Positions 1 to 8,420 of a stretch of DNA of 64,000 nucleotides are shown in pieces; position 1 is the first letter of the stretch, and each line of letters opens with the position of its first letter. The translations under genes were made by a program, and so were the position numbers. The notes under the pieces are model-generated. The model was not told where the DNA came from, searched no databases, and was given only the letters and a program-made list of their open reading frames with translations. The DNA is from Pontibacterium granulatum (GTDB taxonomy: Bacteria > Pseudomonadota > Gammaproteobacteria > Pseudomonadales > Balneatricaceae). The DNA is taken from positions 248,001-312,000 of the forward strand of contig NZ_JASBRH010000001.1 of NCBI RefSeq assembly GCF_029961155.1. Direction: 5' to 3'.

Positions 1-781
1 AGTTTGCCAGAGCAGTACCGAAGTACACCGGCGTCAGTCGACCCGCCAGGAACTCTTCCAGCTCAAACTCGTGGGTTGCGCCACGTACCAGCTCGATCTC
101 TTCCAGATAATCCTCGTAGATATCACCCAGCAGCGCCTTGGCTTCATCGGACTCCAGACCGTTAATCTGGGTATCGTCTGGAATGGTGTGTCCCATACCC
201 GGCTGGAAGACGTGGATGGTGTCGGTGTAAAGGTTGTACACACCCTTAAACGCCTTACCCATGTCGATCGGCCAGGTAATTGGCGCAGCAGCGATCTTCA
301 GGACCTCTTCGATCTCATCCAGCAGCTCGATCGGATCACGAATATCGCGGTCCATCTTGTTCACGAAGGAGAAGATCGGCGTATCACGCAGGCGGCAGAC
401 CTCCATCAGTTTGATGGTCCGGTCCTCGACACCTTTAGCACCATCCACCACCATCAGCGCGCTGTCCACAGCGGTCAGGGTGCGGTAGGTGTCTTCCGAG
501 AAGTCCTCGTGCCCGGGGGTATCCAGCAGGTTAACCATACGGTCCTTGTACGGAAACTGCATTACGGAGGAGGTGATGGAAATACCACGCTCCTGCTCCA
601 TCGACATCCAGTCGGACGTAGCGTGGCGGTCGCTTTTCTTACCCTTAACCGTACCCGCTGTCTGAATCAGGTTTCCGAACAACAGCAGTTTTTCGGTGAT
701 GGTGGTTTTACCGGCATCCGGGTGAGAGATAATCGCGAACGTCCTTCTGCGCTTTACCTCGTCGATGATTGATGAAGCCAT
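1..781 (-). CDS. prfC: Peptide chain release factor 3 (RF3), 5' part, cut by window edge
   Basis: Translational GTPase that recycles RF1/RF2 from the ribosome after termination. Translating the minus strand from the ATG at 779-781 gives about 260 residues of uninterrupted RF3-like sequence. It begins [20 protein letters not shown] and is followed by the P-loop DAGKTT (G1), the switch region around [14 protein letters not shown] (G3) and NKMDRD (G4). Full-length RF3 is about 525-530 residues, so roughly half is present and the C-terminal domains lie outside the window to the left. It is divergent from glpD across a 207-bp gap. Identification rests on a G-domain that reads through without gaps. 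EF-G and LepA are alternatives, but the order of motifs and the sequence between them fit RF3 best. Confidence 0.96.
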   Translation of the reverse strand, partial: MASSIIDEVKRRRTFAIISHPDAGKTTITEKLLLFGNLIQTAGTVKGKKSDRHATSDWMSMEQERGISITSSVMQFPYKDRMVNLLDTPGHEDFSEDTYRTLTAVDSALMVVDGAKGVEDRTIKLMEVCRLRDTPIFSFVNKMDRDIRDPIELLDEIEEVLKIAAAPITWPIDMGKAFKGVYNLYTDTIHVFQPGMGHTIPDDTQINGLESDEAKALLGDIYEDYLEEIELVRGATHEFELEEFLAGRLTPVYFGTALAN

Positions 782-988
782 CTTGATCTTTTTCACTCCC
801 GTGCAGCGTTCTGACGTGCACATCGTTAATTCTGGTCTGATGAGCCCCTGGATAAGGAACACACGAAAAGGCGGGCTATTTTACAGAAATTGCCCTCTTC
901 ACACCATCCACGCAGCCTCCGTAATGGACACGGAAAATCCAATCTGATCTAAGCTTCCAAGGAGCAGTACACTTAGGAGTACCTAGCA

Positions 989-2500
989 ATGCAGTCCGAT
1001 CGACCGAACTACGATCTGCTTGTTATCGGCGGCGGCATCAACGGCGTGGGTATTGCTGCGGACGCAGCAGGTCGCGGCCTCAGTACGCTGCTCTGCGAGA
1101 TGAATGACCTGGGCTCAGCCACCTCCTCCAGTAGCAGCAAACTGATCCACGGTGGCCTGCGCTACCTGGAGTATGGCGAGTTTCGTCTGGTGCGCGAAGC
1201 ACTTGCGGAACGGGAGGTATTGCTGCACATCGCCCCCCACATTACCCGCCCCCTGCGTTTTCGCCTGCCCCATCGGCCCTACCTGCGACCTGCCTGGCTG
1301 ATCCGCCTGGGACTTTTCCTCTACGATAGGTTGGCAGCACGGGATACCCTGCAACCATTTAAATCAATTAACTTTGGCAAAGACAGCCCCCTCAAAGCGG
1401 ACATAACCCACGGTTTTGAGTATTCGGATGGCTGGGTGGACGATGCCCGGCTGGTTGTGCTGAATGCGATGGCCGCCCGGGATAAAGGCGCCACCATCCT
1501 GACACACACACGCTGCATATCTGCACAACGACAAGCATCCAACTGGCAAGTATCACTGCTAGATAAACACAGCGGCGCTACTCGGGAAGTATCTGCTTAT
1601 GCCTTGGTCAATGCATCCGGCCCCTGGGTGTCCAGCCTGTTTCCAGAAGTTATACACAGCCAGGCACCCAAGCAGATCCGTATGGTGAAGGGTAGTCATA
1701 TCGTGGTACCACGCCTGTACAACAGTCCCGAAGCCTATATCCTGCAGAATTCCGACCGCCGTATCGTGTTTGTGATTCCCTACGAAAAACGGTTCTCGCT
1801 GATTGGCACCACCGATGTGGAATACCACGGAGAACCCAATGCCGTAAAGATCAGTCCGGAGGAACGCGATTACCTGATCTCGGTGACCAACCAACACTTC
1901 CGGCACCAGCTAAAGCCATCGGATATCGTAATGGACTACGCCGGTATACGCCCCCTGCTGGATGACCAATCCGATAATGCCCAGGCCGTCACCCGGGACT
2001 ACAGCTTCGAGATCGACGCCCCGGAAAATCACCCACCACTAATCTCGGTGTTCGGTGGCAAGATCACCACCTACCGTAAACTGGCGCAGGCCGTAGTGGA
2101 TACGCTGACACCGTTTTTTCCCGATATCGGCCCTCGCTGGACCGCCAATACCCCACTGCCAGGTGGCGACTTTGAAACCGCGACGCAACTCCTGCACACA
2201 CTCAAAACCCGCTACCCCTGGCTACCCCTTAACGTCGCCCTGCGCTACGTGCAGAGCTACGGAACTCTGTGCCACGTTTTTTTGAAAGATGCGCATAACC
2301 TCAACGCACTGGGCACTCACTTCGGATACGGACTTTACAGCGCAGAGGTGGACTACCTGATCGATCAGGAGTGGGCCTTCTCCCTTGAAGACATCCTCTG
2401 GCGACGCAGCAAGCTTGGCCTGCACCTAAGCACCGAACAACAAACGGAAGTTGAACAATACCTGGAAACACATCCGACATTGACGGAAAAAATGGGCTGA
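989..2500 (+). CDS. glpD: Aerobic (FAD-dependent) glycerol-3-phosphate dehydrogenase
   Basis: Membrane-associated flavoenzyme oxidising sn-glycerol-3-phosphate to dihydroxyacetone phosphate and passing electrons to quinone. The 503-residue length is normal for GlpD. The N-terminus shows the FAD-binding GGGINGVGIAADAAGRG segment (about residues 14-30), the GSATSSSSSKLIHGGLRYLE stretch typical of GlpD, and a later VFGGKITTYRKLA motif in the C-terminal part of the FAD domain. An AGGAG lies about 10 nt before the ATG at 989 and supports the start. No glpF, glpK or glpR neighbour is present, so the gene stands alone here. The following gene, regB, starts 66 bp downstream with its own -10-like element. 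Confidence 0.96.
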   Translation: MQSDRPNYDLLVIGGGINGVGIAADAAGRGLSTLLCEMNDLGSATSSSSSKLIHGGLRYLEYGEFRLVREALAEREVLLHIAPHITRPLRFRLPHRPYLRPAWLIRLGLFLYDRLAARDTLQPFKSINFGKDSPLKADITHGFEYSDGWVDDARLVVLNAMAARDKGATILTHTRCISAQRQASNWQVSLLDKHSGATREVSAYALVNASGPWVSSLFPEVIHSQAPKQIRMVKGSHIVVPRLYNSPEAYILQNSDRRIVFVIPYEKRFSLIGTTDVEYHGEPNAVKISPEERDYLISVTNQHFRHQLKPSDIVMDYAGIRPLLDDQSDNAQAVTRDYSFEIDAPENHPPLISVFGGKITTYRKLAQAVVDTLTPFFPDIGPRWTANTPLPGGDFETATQLLHTLKTRYPWLPLNVALRYVQSYGTLCHVFLKDAHNLNALGTHFGYGLYSAEVDYLIDQEWAFSLEDILWRRSKLGLHLSTEQQTEVEQYLETHPTLTEKMG

Positions 2501-2552
2501 GAGTACCTGACAATGCGACATTTTGCCCCGCTGTTTTTGGCGACAGCTCGGG

Positions 2553-2558
2553 TATAAT
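2553..2558 (+). promoter_or_regulatory. Consensus -10 (TATAAT) placed just before the regB start codon
   Basis: A perfect TATAAT ends 8 nt before the regB ATG at 2567. With usual -10 to +1 spacing, transcription would start at or within a few bases of the ATG, giving a leaderless or near-leaderless mRNA. No Shine-Dalgarno sequence is visible in the same interval. No good -35 hexamer is seen at 16-18 nt spacing, so an activator may be needed or the element may be fortuitous. Confidence 0.4.
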
Positions 2559-2566
2559 CGGCCGCT

Positions 2567-3820
2567 ATGGCCAACCACCACAATAACCTCCTGCAACTGA
2601 CCTACATCCGTACCGTCACCCTCTTTGGGCAGAGTGCGGCGATTCTGTTTGCCCTCTACGTACTGCAAGCGGAGCTGAACGTCTGGATTCTCGCATCCAC
2701 TCTGGCAGCACTGGCATTGATGAACCTGGCCACCTATGCCCGGTTGCGTTCCGGCTGGCCGGTGACCGAACCGGAGTTCTTTACCCAGCTGGTTGCCGAT
2801 GTGGTGCTTTACGGCTGCTTGCTGTTCCAGACCGGTGGTGCCACCAACCCGTTTATCTTCCTGCTGCTGGTTCCTCTGATCATCTGCTCGGCCACTCTGT
2901 CGCAGCGTTTCAGCCTGATGATGGGCGGACTGGTGATCGGTATATACAGCTCGCTACTGTTCTACTTCATCCCGATTATCGAAGCAGACTCGCGCCACCA
3001 GCACGCCCTGCTAAACTTGTTCGACCTGCACATCACGGGTCTGTGGATAAACTTTCTGCTCACCGTTGGCGTAGTGACCTGGTTTATCGTGCGTATGCGG
3101 CAGTCAATGGATCGCCAGCAGGAACGTCTGGAAGAGGAGCGGGAAAAGCGCATTCACGACCAACAGCTGCTCTCCCTGGCGACCATGGCCGCCGGTACCG
3201 CCCACGAACTGGGCACTCCGCTGAGCACCTTGCGCGTGTTGGTGAGTGAACTAAAAGCGGAACGCGGGGATGACCCGGAGCTGCAGGAAGACCTGGACCT
3301 GATGCGCCAACAGATCGATGCCTGCAGCGAACGCCTTCAACAGTTCTCGCGCTCGGTGCGCGAAGAACAGGCCTCCCAGCGCCTCGAACCGTTCGACGAT
3401 ATACTGGAAGACGTGATCGAGCAGTGGATGATCCAGCGGCCTGATGTGACCTACCACCTGATCATGGAGTCAAGTGGCGCAACCCCGGTCATCCGTAACA
3501 GCACCTCCCTGAGCCAATCGATTCTCAACATCCTTAACAATGCCGCAGATGCAGAGCCTAAGGATATCGAGGTGAGCCTGAACTGGAACGATAACAACAT
3601 TACCCTGCTGATCCACGATCAGGGCCCGGGCTTGTCACTGGAAGCCCACGACAACCTCGGCAAGCCGTTTGTATCAACCAAGGGCCGTGGTCTGGGGATC
3701 GGACTGTTCCTGACCGCCACCACCCTGGCACGCTACGATGGCAGCGTACGCTTGTACAACCATCCTGACGGCGGCACGCTGACTGAAGTAATCATTCCAA
3801 GGAGCAAACAGAATGACTGA
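2567..3820 (+). CDS. regB: RegB/PrrB/ActS-type redox sensor histidine kinase
   Basis: Membrane sensor kinase of the global redox two-component system (RegB/PrrB/ActS; RoxS in pseudomonads). The 417-residue protein has about six hydrophobic segments in residues 15-175, with the GGATNPF motif at 90-96 that matches the conserved quinone-responsive GGxxNPF of RegB. The H-box MAAGTAHELGTPLS carries His213. Cys253 in QIDACSERL sits where RegB has its redox-reactive cysteine. The N-box NILNNAADA (321-329), DQGPGL (351-356) and GRGLGIGL (373-380) complete the ATPase domain. It overlaps the response regulator gene by 8 nt, indicating translational coupling. The assignment to the RegB family is firm; which oxidase, nitrogen or carbon genes it controls here cannot be seen. 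Confidence 0.92.
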   Translation: MANHHNNLLQLTYIRTVTLFGQSAAILFALYVLQAELNVWILASTLAALALMNLATYARLRSGWPVTEPEFFTQLVADVVLYGCLLFQTGGATNPFIFLLLVPLIICSATLSQRFSLMMGGLVIGIYSSLLFYFIPIIEADSRHQHALLNLFDLHITGLWINFLLTVGVVTWFIVRMRQSMDRQQERLEEEREKRIHDQQLLSLATMAAGTAHELGTPLSTLRVLVSELKAERGDDPELQEDLDLMRQQIDACSERLQQFSRSVREEQASQRLEPFDDILEDVIEQWMIQRPDVTYHLIMESSGATPVIRNSTSLSQSILNILNNAADAEPKDIEVSLNWNDNNITLLIHDQGPGLSLEAHDNLGKPFVSTKGRGLGIGLFLTATTLARYDGSVRLYNHPDGGTLTEVIIPRSKQND

Positions 3821-4355
3821 ACTGGAAGGCAAGCGCCTGCTGATCGTTGACGACGATCCAGCGTTTACCCGCATTCTGGCACGCGCCATGAAGCGACGGG
3901 GCCTGGAAGTAACCGTCGCCCACAGCGTAGAGGAAGCCGAGCGCGTCCTGAGTACATTCATTCCCGATATGGCGACCGTGGACCTGAAGATGGAAACCGC
4001 CTCCGGCCTGACGTTGATTCCAAGCCTGCGTGCAGCCAGCAACGAGATGAAAATTTTGGTGCTGACCGGTTATGCCAGCATTACTACGGCGGTGGAAGCG
4101 ATCAAGCTGGGGGCGACCAACTACCTACCAAAACCGGCCGATGCAGATGAGATTCTGGCGGCATTGGGTAAAACCCAACCCGACCCGGATATTGAGGTGA
4201 ACCAGCAGCCGATGTCAGTTAACCGCCTGGAGTGGGAGCATATTCAGAAAGTGCTGGCCGAACACGACGGCAACGTATCCGCCACTGCCCGTGCCCTCGG
4301 TATGCATCGCCGCACCCTGCAACGTAAGCTGTCAAAAAGGCCAGTAAAACAGTAA
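3813..4355 (+). CDS. regA: RegA/PrrA/ActR-type response regulator
   Basis: Cognate DNA-binding regulator of the upstream RegB-type kinase. The 180-residue protein has a receiver domain with the acidic pair D13-D14, a phospho-acceptor Asp57 in VDLKM and the conserved Lys in NYLPKP. A short linker leads to a Fis-type helix-turn-helix ending NVSATARALGMHRRTLQRKL, which is the highly conserved RegA/PrrA recognition helix region. There is no ATPase domain, so it is not a sigma-54 activator despite the Fis-like HTH. The ATG at 3813 lies inside the end of regB. The stop is only 4 bp from the stop of the convergent membrane-protein gene, with no clear terminator between them. Confidence 0.93.
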   Translation: MTELEGKRLLIVDDDPAFTRILARAMKRRGLEVTVAHSVEEAERVLSTFIPDMATVDLKMETASGLTLIPSLRAASNEMKILVLTGYASITTAVEAIKLGATNYLPKPADADEILAALGKTQPDPDIEVNQQPMSVNRLEWEHIQKVLAEHDGNVSATARALGMHRRTLQRKLSKRPVKQ

Positions 4356-4359
4356 CCGC

Positions 4360-5028
4360 TTACTGCTCGTCGATGTAGCGCCGTGCGTCAAAGGTACGCA
4401 CCCAGTCCGGATGGAAGACCAATATTCCGGTCATGATAATGCCGTTCATCAAACCTTCGGGAAACATGATGAGCGGCAGGTACTGGATGTATTCGTGGTT
4501 AATCTTGGCCCAGGTATAAACACCATCAAACCAAAGCACGGTGCCGGTGGCCAGCCCCGATACGGCCGCCGATAGCCCAGCACCGAAGAATCCACACAGG
4601 AAGAGGTAGACGAAGAAGTTTTTCGTCAGCTTTGCTTCCACCACTTTCAGAACCAGTACGGTCACCATCGACGGCAACAACACCGAGCACACCGCGTTGA
4701 TCGGCAGGCTATCCCAACCTTCTCGACCAATTACAATCATCCCCAGCAAGGCTCCGGTTCCTGCCACGATAGCCAGATCCCAACCAAAGATCAGCGTCAA
4801 AGCGGTTACGCCCAAAAAATGAATCCCCAGTCCCGGCGAGATGCCGGCACGCATGCTCCACATCACCATCAGGAAAACAGTGGCACCCAGAAAGAAATGC
4901 TGCAAGCGGCGGTTGGACTTCAGTATGGCCCAGGGCACCCGGTATAAAGCAAACCCGAGCACCGGTAGATAGATCAGCAGACTTAGCCAGAACCAATTGC
5001 CACTTAACAAGCCAACGGAGATGCTCAT
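4360..5028 (-). CDS. CbiM-like energy-coupling-factor permease homologue (COG3235-type membrane protein)
   Basis: A 222-residue, strongly hydrophobic protein with about six or seven membrane segments. The block GISPGLGIHFLGVTALTLIFG and the C-terminal MFPEGLMNGIIMTGILVF resemble the CbiM/NikM-type substrate-binding membrane components of ECF transporters as found in a stand-alone family in many pseudomonads. Genuine CbiM proteins work with CbiQ and CbiO. None is encoded nearby, so the substrate (cobalt or nickel in characterised relatives) is unproven here. It follows the rimI gene in the same direction with a gap of about 107 bp and could be expressed separately. Function is inferred from fold-level resemblance only. 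Confidence 0.65.
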   Translation of the reverse strand: MSISVGLLSGNWFWLSLLIYLPVLGFALYRVPWAILKSNRRLQHFFLGATVFLMVMWSMRAGISPGLGIHFLGVTALTLIFGWDLAIVAGTGALLGMIVIGREGWDSLPINAVCSVLLPSMVTVLVLKVVEAKLTKNFFVYLFLCGFFGAGLSAAVSGLATGTVLWFDGVYTWAKINHEYIQYLPLIMFPEGLMNGIIMTGILVFHPDWVRTFDARRYIDEQ

Positions 5029-5135
5029 GTCGATTACCGATAGAGAGTTTCAAGGGGGTGAAATTGGTCGCTATTCTAACCTGCACCAACCCCGCTGTCG
5101 GCAGGACTTATGGCGACACTGCTGCAACAGTTGAT

Positions 5136-5603
5136 TTACGTCAGCTTAGATTCGGCGGACAGACTCATCAGCACTGCATCTTCGCGCCCACCCGCTGTTG
5201 GATAATAGCCTTTACGCCGTCCATCTTCGCTGAATCCAAATTTTTCGTAGAGCCGGATTGCCGCAACGTTGGAGGCTCTCACTTCCAGCATAAACCGGGT
5301 TATGTCCGCCTGCTGTAGTGTTCTGATCGACTGACTCAGAAGTTCTGCAGCGAGCCCTCTGCCCTGCTGTTCAGGAACAATGGCTATCTGCAGTAGCTCC
5401 GCTTCATCCAACACTGTAGAGAATACGGCGAAGCCCACCAACTGGTTCAGCTCAAACAAGCCAAAGCAGTGGTTACGCGCATGATTGAGCTGCGCACTCA
5501 GCTGCTGTTCACTCCAGGGATGGGAAAAACAGGCCTGCTCGATCGCCCACCAGGCTGGCAGATCGTCCGGTTTCAGGGGGTGCAAAAGAGGTAAATCAGG
5601 CAT
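5136..5603 (-). CDS. rimI: Ribosomal protein S18-alanine N-acetyltransferase
   Basis: GNAT acetyltransferase expected to acetylate the N-terminal alanine of ribosomal protein S18. The 155-residue length is typical. Visible motifs are the N-terminal IEQACFSHPWSEQQL, the beta-4/acetyl-CoA-binding IAIVPEQQGRGLAAELL (Q/RxxGxG/A type), and the C-terminal ASNVAAIRLYEKFGFSEDGRRKGYY characteristic of RimI. Its start overlaps the end of the HolD-like gene by 8 nt, the same holD-rimI arrangement seen in Escherichia coli and pseudomonads, which supports both assignments. Confidence 0.93.
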   Translation of the reverse strand: MPDLPLLHPLKPDDLPAWWAIEQACFSHPWSEQQLSAQLNHARNHCFGLFELNQLVGFAVFSTVLDEAELLQIAIVPEQQGRGLAAELLSQSIRTLQQADITRFMLEVRASNVAAIRLYEKFGFSEDGRRKGYYPTAGGREDAVLMSLSAESKLT

Positions 5604-6468
5604 CTTTCAAATGTTTAACCAACGGCTGCAGCTGCTGCCACATGTCCGCCTTGATCCCCGGCACCTGCATCGCTTCGGTCAGGCTGTGTGTGGCCAGGAC
5701 CTTGGTATCCGCACGCAGACTAAACAGGATACCGCTGAGCAGACTCAGATCCTCATCACGATCCAGCACCATCTGGGCCGCACTTTCGCCCAGTAACAGA
5801 ACCGCTTCGACACCGCCCTTCTCCAGCAGCAGGTCCAGCTTGTGTTGAACAGTTTGCAACGCGTCATCATAGCCCTGCGGCAACGTTGGGCTGGCAAACG
5901 CCGGCCAAGGTAACAGGGACGCTTTCTCTTGTAGCGCAACCTGGGCCCCGCCAACACTGCGAACAATGGCTGCAGCCAACGCATCATGCTGCTTTGAAAA
6001 GTCCTGCAACGACTGAGGCGGCAGGCTGTCCACTACCAACACACGACCGTAGCGGGCCAGGGCCAGCTTAAAGCGTGGCTGTGGTTTGCTGTTTTTTTGG
6101 TCTGCCGTATCACTGTGACTGGCGTCATCAGCGGTTGGCTCCAGCAGCGGCTTGGCTGCCGGTTTCTGCGGCTCGACAGGGGCGTCTTTTTTCCACAGCG
6201 CCGCTTTCACTTCCGGCTTCGGTGCATCACCAAAGCTGCGGGTCAGACTGGCACGGGCAGCGGCGGGATCAACCTTCAGCGCAGCGTTCGCCTCCGCAGC
6301 CGGTGTACCCGGCGTGCCTTTTTCAACAAACGGGATATCCGGTGCCGGGTAACTGAAATCCCATATCCAATCCGCCGAGGGTGCCGCCCCCGGCAACACG
6401 TCACGCGGCAGCCAACTGGAGATACCGAGCGCATCCAGATACTGGTGACGCTGCTGTTCTTCGATCAT
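5596..6468 (-). CDS. holD: Putative DNA polymerase III psi subunit (HolD-like), enlarged
   Basis: A 290-residue soluble protein with no obvious catalytic motif. Residues about 7-30 (HQYLDALGISSWLPRDVLPG) resemble the N-terminus of E. coli psi, where LQQLGITQW lies in the segment that contacts the chi subunit. The gene occupies the holD position directly upstream of rimI with an 8-nt overlap. In Pseudomonas a divergent, larger psi was identified biochemically at this locus. Residues about 60-130 are rich in Ala, Pro, Lys and Asp and look like a flexible linker. The C-terminal 160 residues would then be the clamp-loader-binding domain. The leuA stop-to-start gap is 38 bp, so it may be co-transcribed with leuA. 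Call rests on synteny plus a short N-terminal match; uncertain. Confidence 0.6.
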   Translation of the reverse strand: MIEEQQRHQYLDALGISSWLPRDVLPGAAPSADWIWDFSYPAPDIPFVEKGTPGTPAAEANAALKVDPAAARASLTRSFGDAPKPEVKAALWKKDAPVEPQKPAAKPLLEPTADDASHSDTADQKNSKPQPRFKLALARYGRVLVVDSLPPQSLQDFSKQHDALAAAIVRSVGGAQVALQEKASLLPWPAFASPTLPQGYDDALQTVQHKLDLLLEKGGVEAVLLLGESAAQMVLDRDEDLSLLSGILFSLRADTKVLATHSLTEAMQVPGIKADMWQQLQPLVKHLKDA

Positions 6469-6506
6469 CCGCTACCGCTCCTGTGTGAGACTGTCAGTTA
6501 AACCAC

Positions 6507-8048
6507 TTAGACTTGTGGGTGCGCTTTTTCGATGTTGGCATCCAACATGTTCAGCGCATGCACGTAAGCCTTTGCGGAGGCGATGATGATATCAGTGTCA
6601 GCCCCCAGACCATTGACGATACGACCACCGTTTTCCAGACGTACGGTCACTTCCCCCTGGGAGTCGGTGCCTTCGGTGACTGCGTTTACAGAATAGATCT
6701 GCAGGCTGGCACCGGAATTGGCAATGGACTCAATCGCTTTGAACGCTGCATCCACCGGACCGCTACCTTCGGATTCCGCGTTGTACTCAACGTCATCAAC
6801 GGTCAGCACCACCTTGGCAAGCGGCGTTTCACCAGTCTGGGAGGTCACGGAGATACTGCTCAGCTTAAACTTCTCGCTGCTTGCGGTTGCACGGGTATCA
6901 CTCACCAGCGCCACCAAGTCTTCGTCGAAGATCTCGTGTTTCTTATCGGCCAGGTCCTTGAAGCGGGCGAACGCGTCGTTCAGCTCCTTGTCGGATGCAA
7001 AGGTCGTCCCCAGCTCTTCCAAACGGCTGCGGAAGGCGGCACGGCCGGAGTGCTTACCCATCACCATACGATTGGTTTTCCAGCCCACATCCTGGGCGGT
7101 CATGATCTCGTAGGTTTCCCGGTGCTTCAGGACACCGTCCTGGTGGATTCCGGACTCGTGAGCGAAAGCATTGGCCCCCACAATCGCCTTGTTGGGCTGT
7201 ACCGGGAAACCGGTTACGGAAGACACCAGACGGGAGGCCGGCACGATCTGCGTGGTGTCTACACCGGTGGACACACCCAGACGGTCCTGACGGGTACGGA
7301 TTGCCATCACGATCTCTTCCAAAGAGGCGTTACCGGCACGCTCACCCAAACCATTGATGGTACATTCCACCTGACGGGCACCCGCCTGGACCGCAGCCAG
7401 GGAATTAGCTACCGCCAGGCCCAGGTCGTTGTGGCAGTGTACCGAGAAGATCGCTTTGTCGGAGTTCGGGATACGCTCGATCAGTTGACCGATGGTGTGA
7501 CCAAACTCCTCCGGTACTGCGTAACCTACAGTGTCAGGAATATTGATGGTGCGGGCACCGGCATCGATGACCGCTTCGATGATGCGGCACATGAAATCCA
7601 GTTCGGAGCGACTCGCGTCTTCCAGGGAGAACTCCACATCGTCGATCAGGTTACGCGCGCGTTTAACCGCATGCACCGCTTGTGCCACCACCTGATCCGG
7701 CTCCATCTGCAGTTTGTACTGCATGTGGATCGGCGAGGTTGCGATAAAGGTGTGAATACGGCCGGAGTTAGCATTCTTCAGCGCTTCACCGGCACTGTCG
7801 ATATCCGCATCCAGCGCGCGGGATAGGGAACACACGGTGCTGTCTTTCACGGTGTTGGCGATGGACTGTACGGATGCGAAGTCGCCCGGACTTGCGATCG
7901 CAAAGCCGGCTTCGATCACATCCACGCGCATCTTCTCCAGCTGCTTGGCAACACGCAGCTTCTCATCTTTGGTCATGGATGCGCCTGGGCTCTGCTCGCC
8001 GTCACGCAAAGTGGTATCGAAAATAATGACGCGGTTGTTGTCGCTCAT
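6507..8048 (-). CDS. leuA: 2-isopropylmalate synthase
   Basis: First committed enzyme of leucine synthesis, condensing acetyl-CoA and 2-oxoisovalerate. The 513-residue protein matches the short (E. coli-type) LeuA. It has [18 protein letters not shown] at the N-terminus with the catalytic Arg and metal Asp, metal ligands in [17 protein letters not shown], the signature [15 protein letters not shown], and a C-terminal allosteric LeuA_dimer domain (about 385-510) that binds leucine. GGAGATG lies just upstream of the ATG at 8046-8048. No leuBCD genes are in the window. A promoter, a leucine-rich leader ORF and hairpins precede it, so regulation by leucine-dependent attenuation is likely. Confidence 0.97.
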   Translation of the reverse strand: MSDNNRVIIFDTTLRDGEQSPGASMTKDEKLRVAKQLEKMRVDVIEAGFAIASPGDFASVQSIANTVKDSTVCSLSRALDADIDSAGEALKNANSGRIHTFIATSPIHMQYKLQMEPDQVVAQAVHAVKRARNLIDDVEFSLEDASRSELDFMCRIIEAVIDAGARTINIPDTVGYAVPEEFGHTIGQLIERIPNSDKAIFSVHCHNDLGLAVANSLAAVQAGARQVECTINGLGERAGNASLEEIVMAIRTRQDRLGVSTGVDTTQIVPASRLVSSVTGFPVQPNKAIVGANAFAHESGIHQDGVLKHRETYEIMTAQDVGWKTNRMVMGKHSGRAAFRSRLEELGTTFASDKELNDAFARFKDLADKKHEIFDEDLVALVSDTRATASSEKFKLSSISVTSQTGETPLAKVVLTVDDVEYNAESEGSGPVDAAFKAIESIANSGASLQIYSVNAVTEGTDSQGEVTVRLENGGRIVNGLGADTDIIIASAKAYVHALNMLDANIEKAHPQV

Positions 8049-8152
8049 TGGAGATGCTCCATATTCAAATGGCGCCCCGTTGCATATCAGTACGTGACGC
8101 GGAATGCTGTAAAACTAAAAAACGGAGAAGGACGGAGTTATATAGAAAGTAT

Positions 8153-8168
8153 ACTGCCTTACGGCAGT
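8153..8168 (-). promoter_or_regulatory. Hairpin overlapping the leuA leader-peptide stop codon
   Basis: ACTGCC and GGCAGT flank a 4-nt loop, forming a perfect 6-bp stem that contains the leader-ORF stop codon. On the minus strand it is followed by a T/A-rich but interrupted tract. It is not a textbook terminator, but its position right at the end of the leucine codons is what a ribosome-sensing attenuator requires. A second possible stem, GTCAGAC (8213-8219) with GTCTGAC (8241-8247), lies within the leader ORF and could be the competing upstream structure. Confidence 0.4.
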
Positions 8169-8278
8169 CGTAGCAGCGCCGCAAGAGGAGACAGGTAGAG
8201 AGGAGTGACAACGTCAGACTGACCGTTGTACGTACTGCTTGTCTGACTGCTTGTGAAACAGTTCCCTGCGTTTTGCAT
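8159..8278 (-). CDS. Leucine-rich leader peptide of leuA (candidate leuL)
   Basis: A 39-codon ORF runs from the ATG at 8276-8278 to a TAA at 8159-8161, about 110 nt upstream of leuA and downstream of a sigma70-type promoter. Its last 13 codons encode LYLSPLAALLRLP, with six leucine codons (CTC, CTG, CTT, CTG, CTA, CTG), a density far above chance. An in-frame TGA lies three codons before the ATG, so this is the first possible start, although no strong Shine-Dalgarno is visible. The arrangement matches leader peptides in which ribosome stalling at leucine codons during starvation allows read-through into the leucine genes. The peptide itself probably has no function other than being translated. 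Confidence 0.65.
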   Translation of the reverse strand: MQNAGNCFTSSQTSSTYNGQSDVVTPLYLSPLAALLRLP

Positions 8279-8319
8279 AGCCGTTCAGTGCGGTTTTTTG
8301 GTTTATATTATGACCACCT

Positions 8320-8347
8320 ACTATAGCGCGCAGTTGGTCATTTGCAA
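8320..8347 (-). promoter_or_regulatory. Sigma70-type promoter for the leuA leader
   Basis: On the minus strand TTGCAA (8342-8347) is followed after 16 nt by TATAGT (8320-8325), matching 4/6 and 5/6 of the -35 and -10 consensus. The predicted start is near 8313, about 35 nt before the leader-peptide ATG. It shares the 372-bp interval with the divergent patB-like gene, whose own promoter I could not assign with confidence. Confidence 0.55.
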
Positions 8348-8420
8348 GCATCTGCAACTACAATGAGATCGCAAGCTGCAGCCTAGAATTACAACCGCTG
8401 AAATACAGGAAGTTAAGCCG

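Noticed and set aside
6513-7826. 437-codon open frame on the plus strand opposite leuA
   Set aside because: Entirely antisense to a clear LeuA. The translation is rich in His/Gln/Gly with no family features, as expected from the complement of GC-biased codons.
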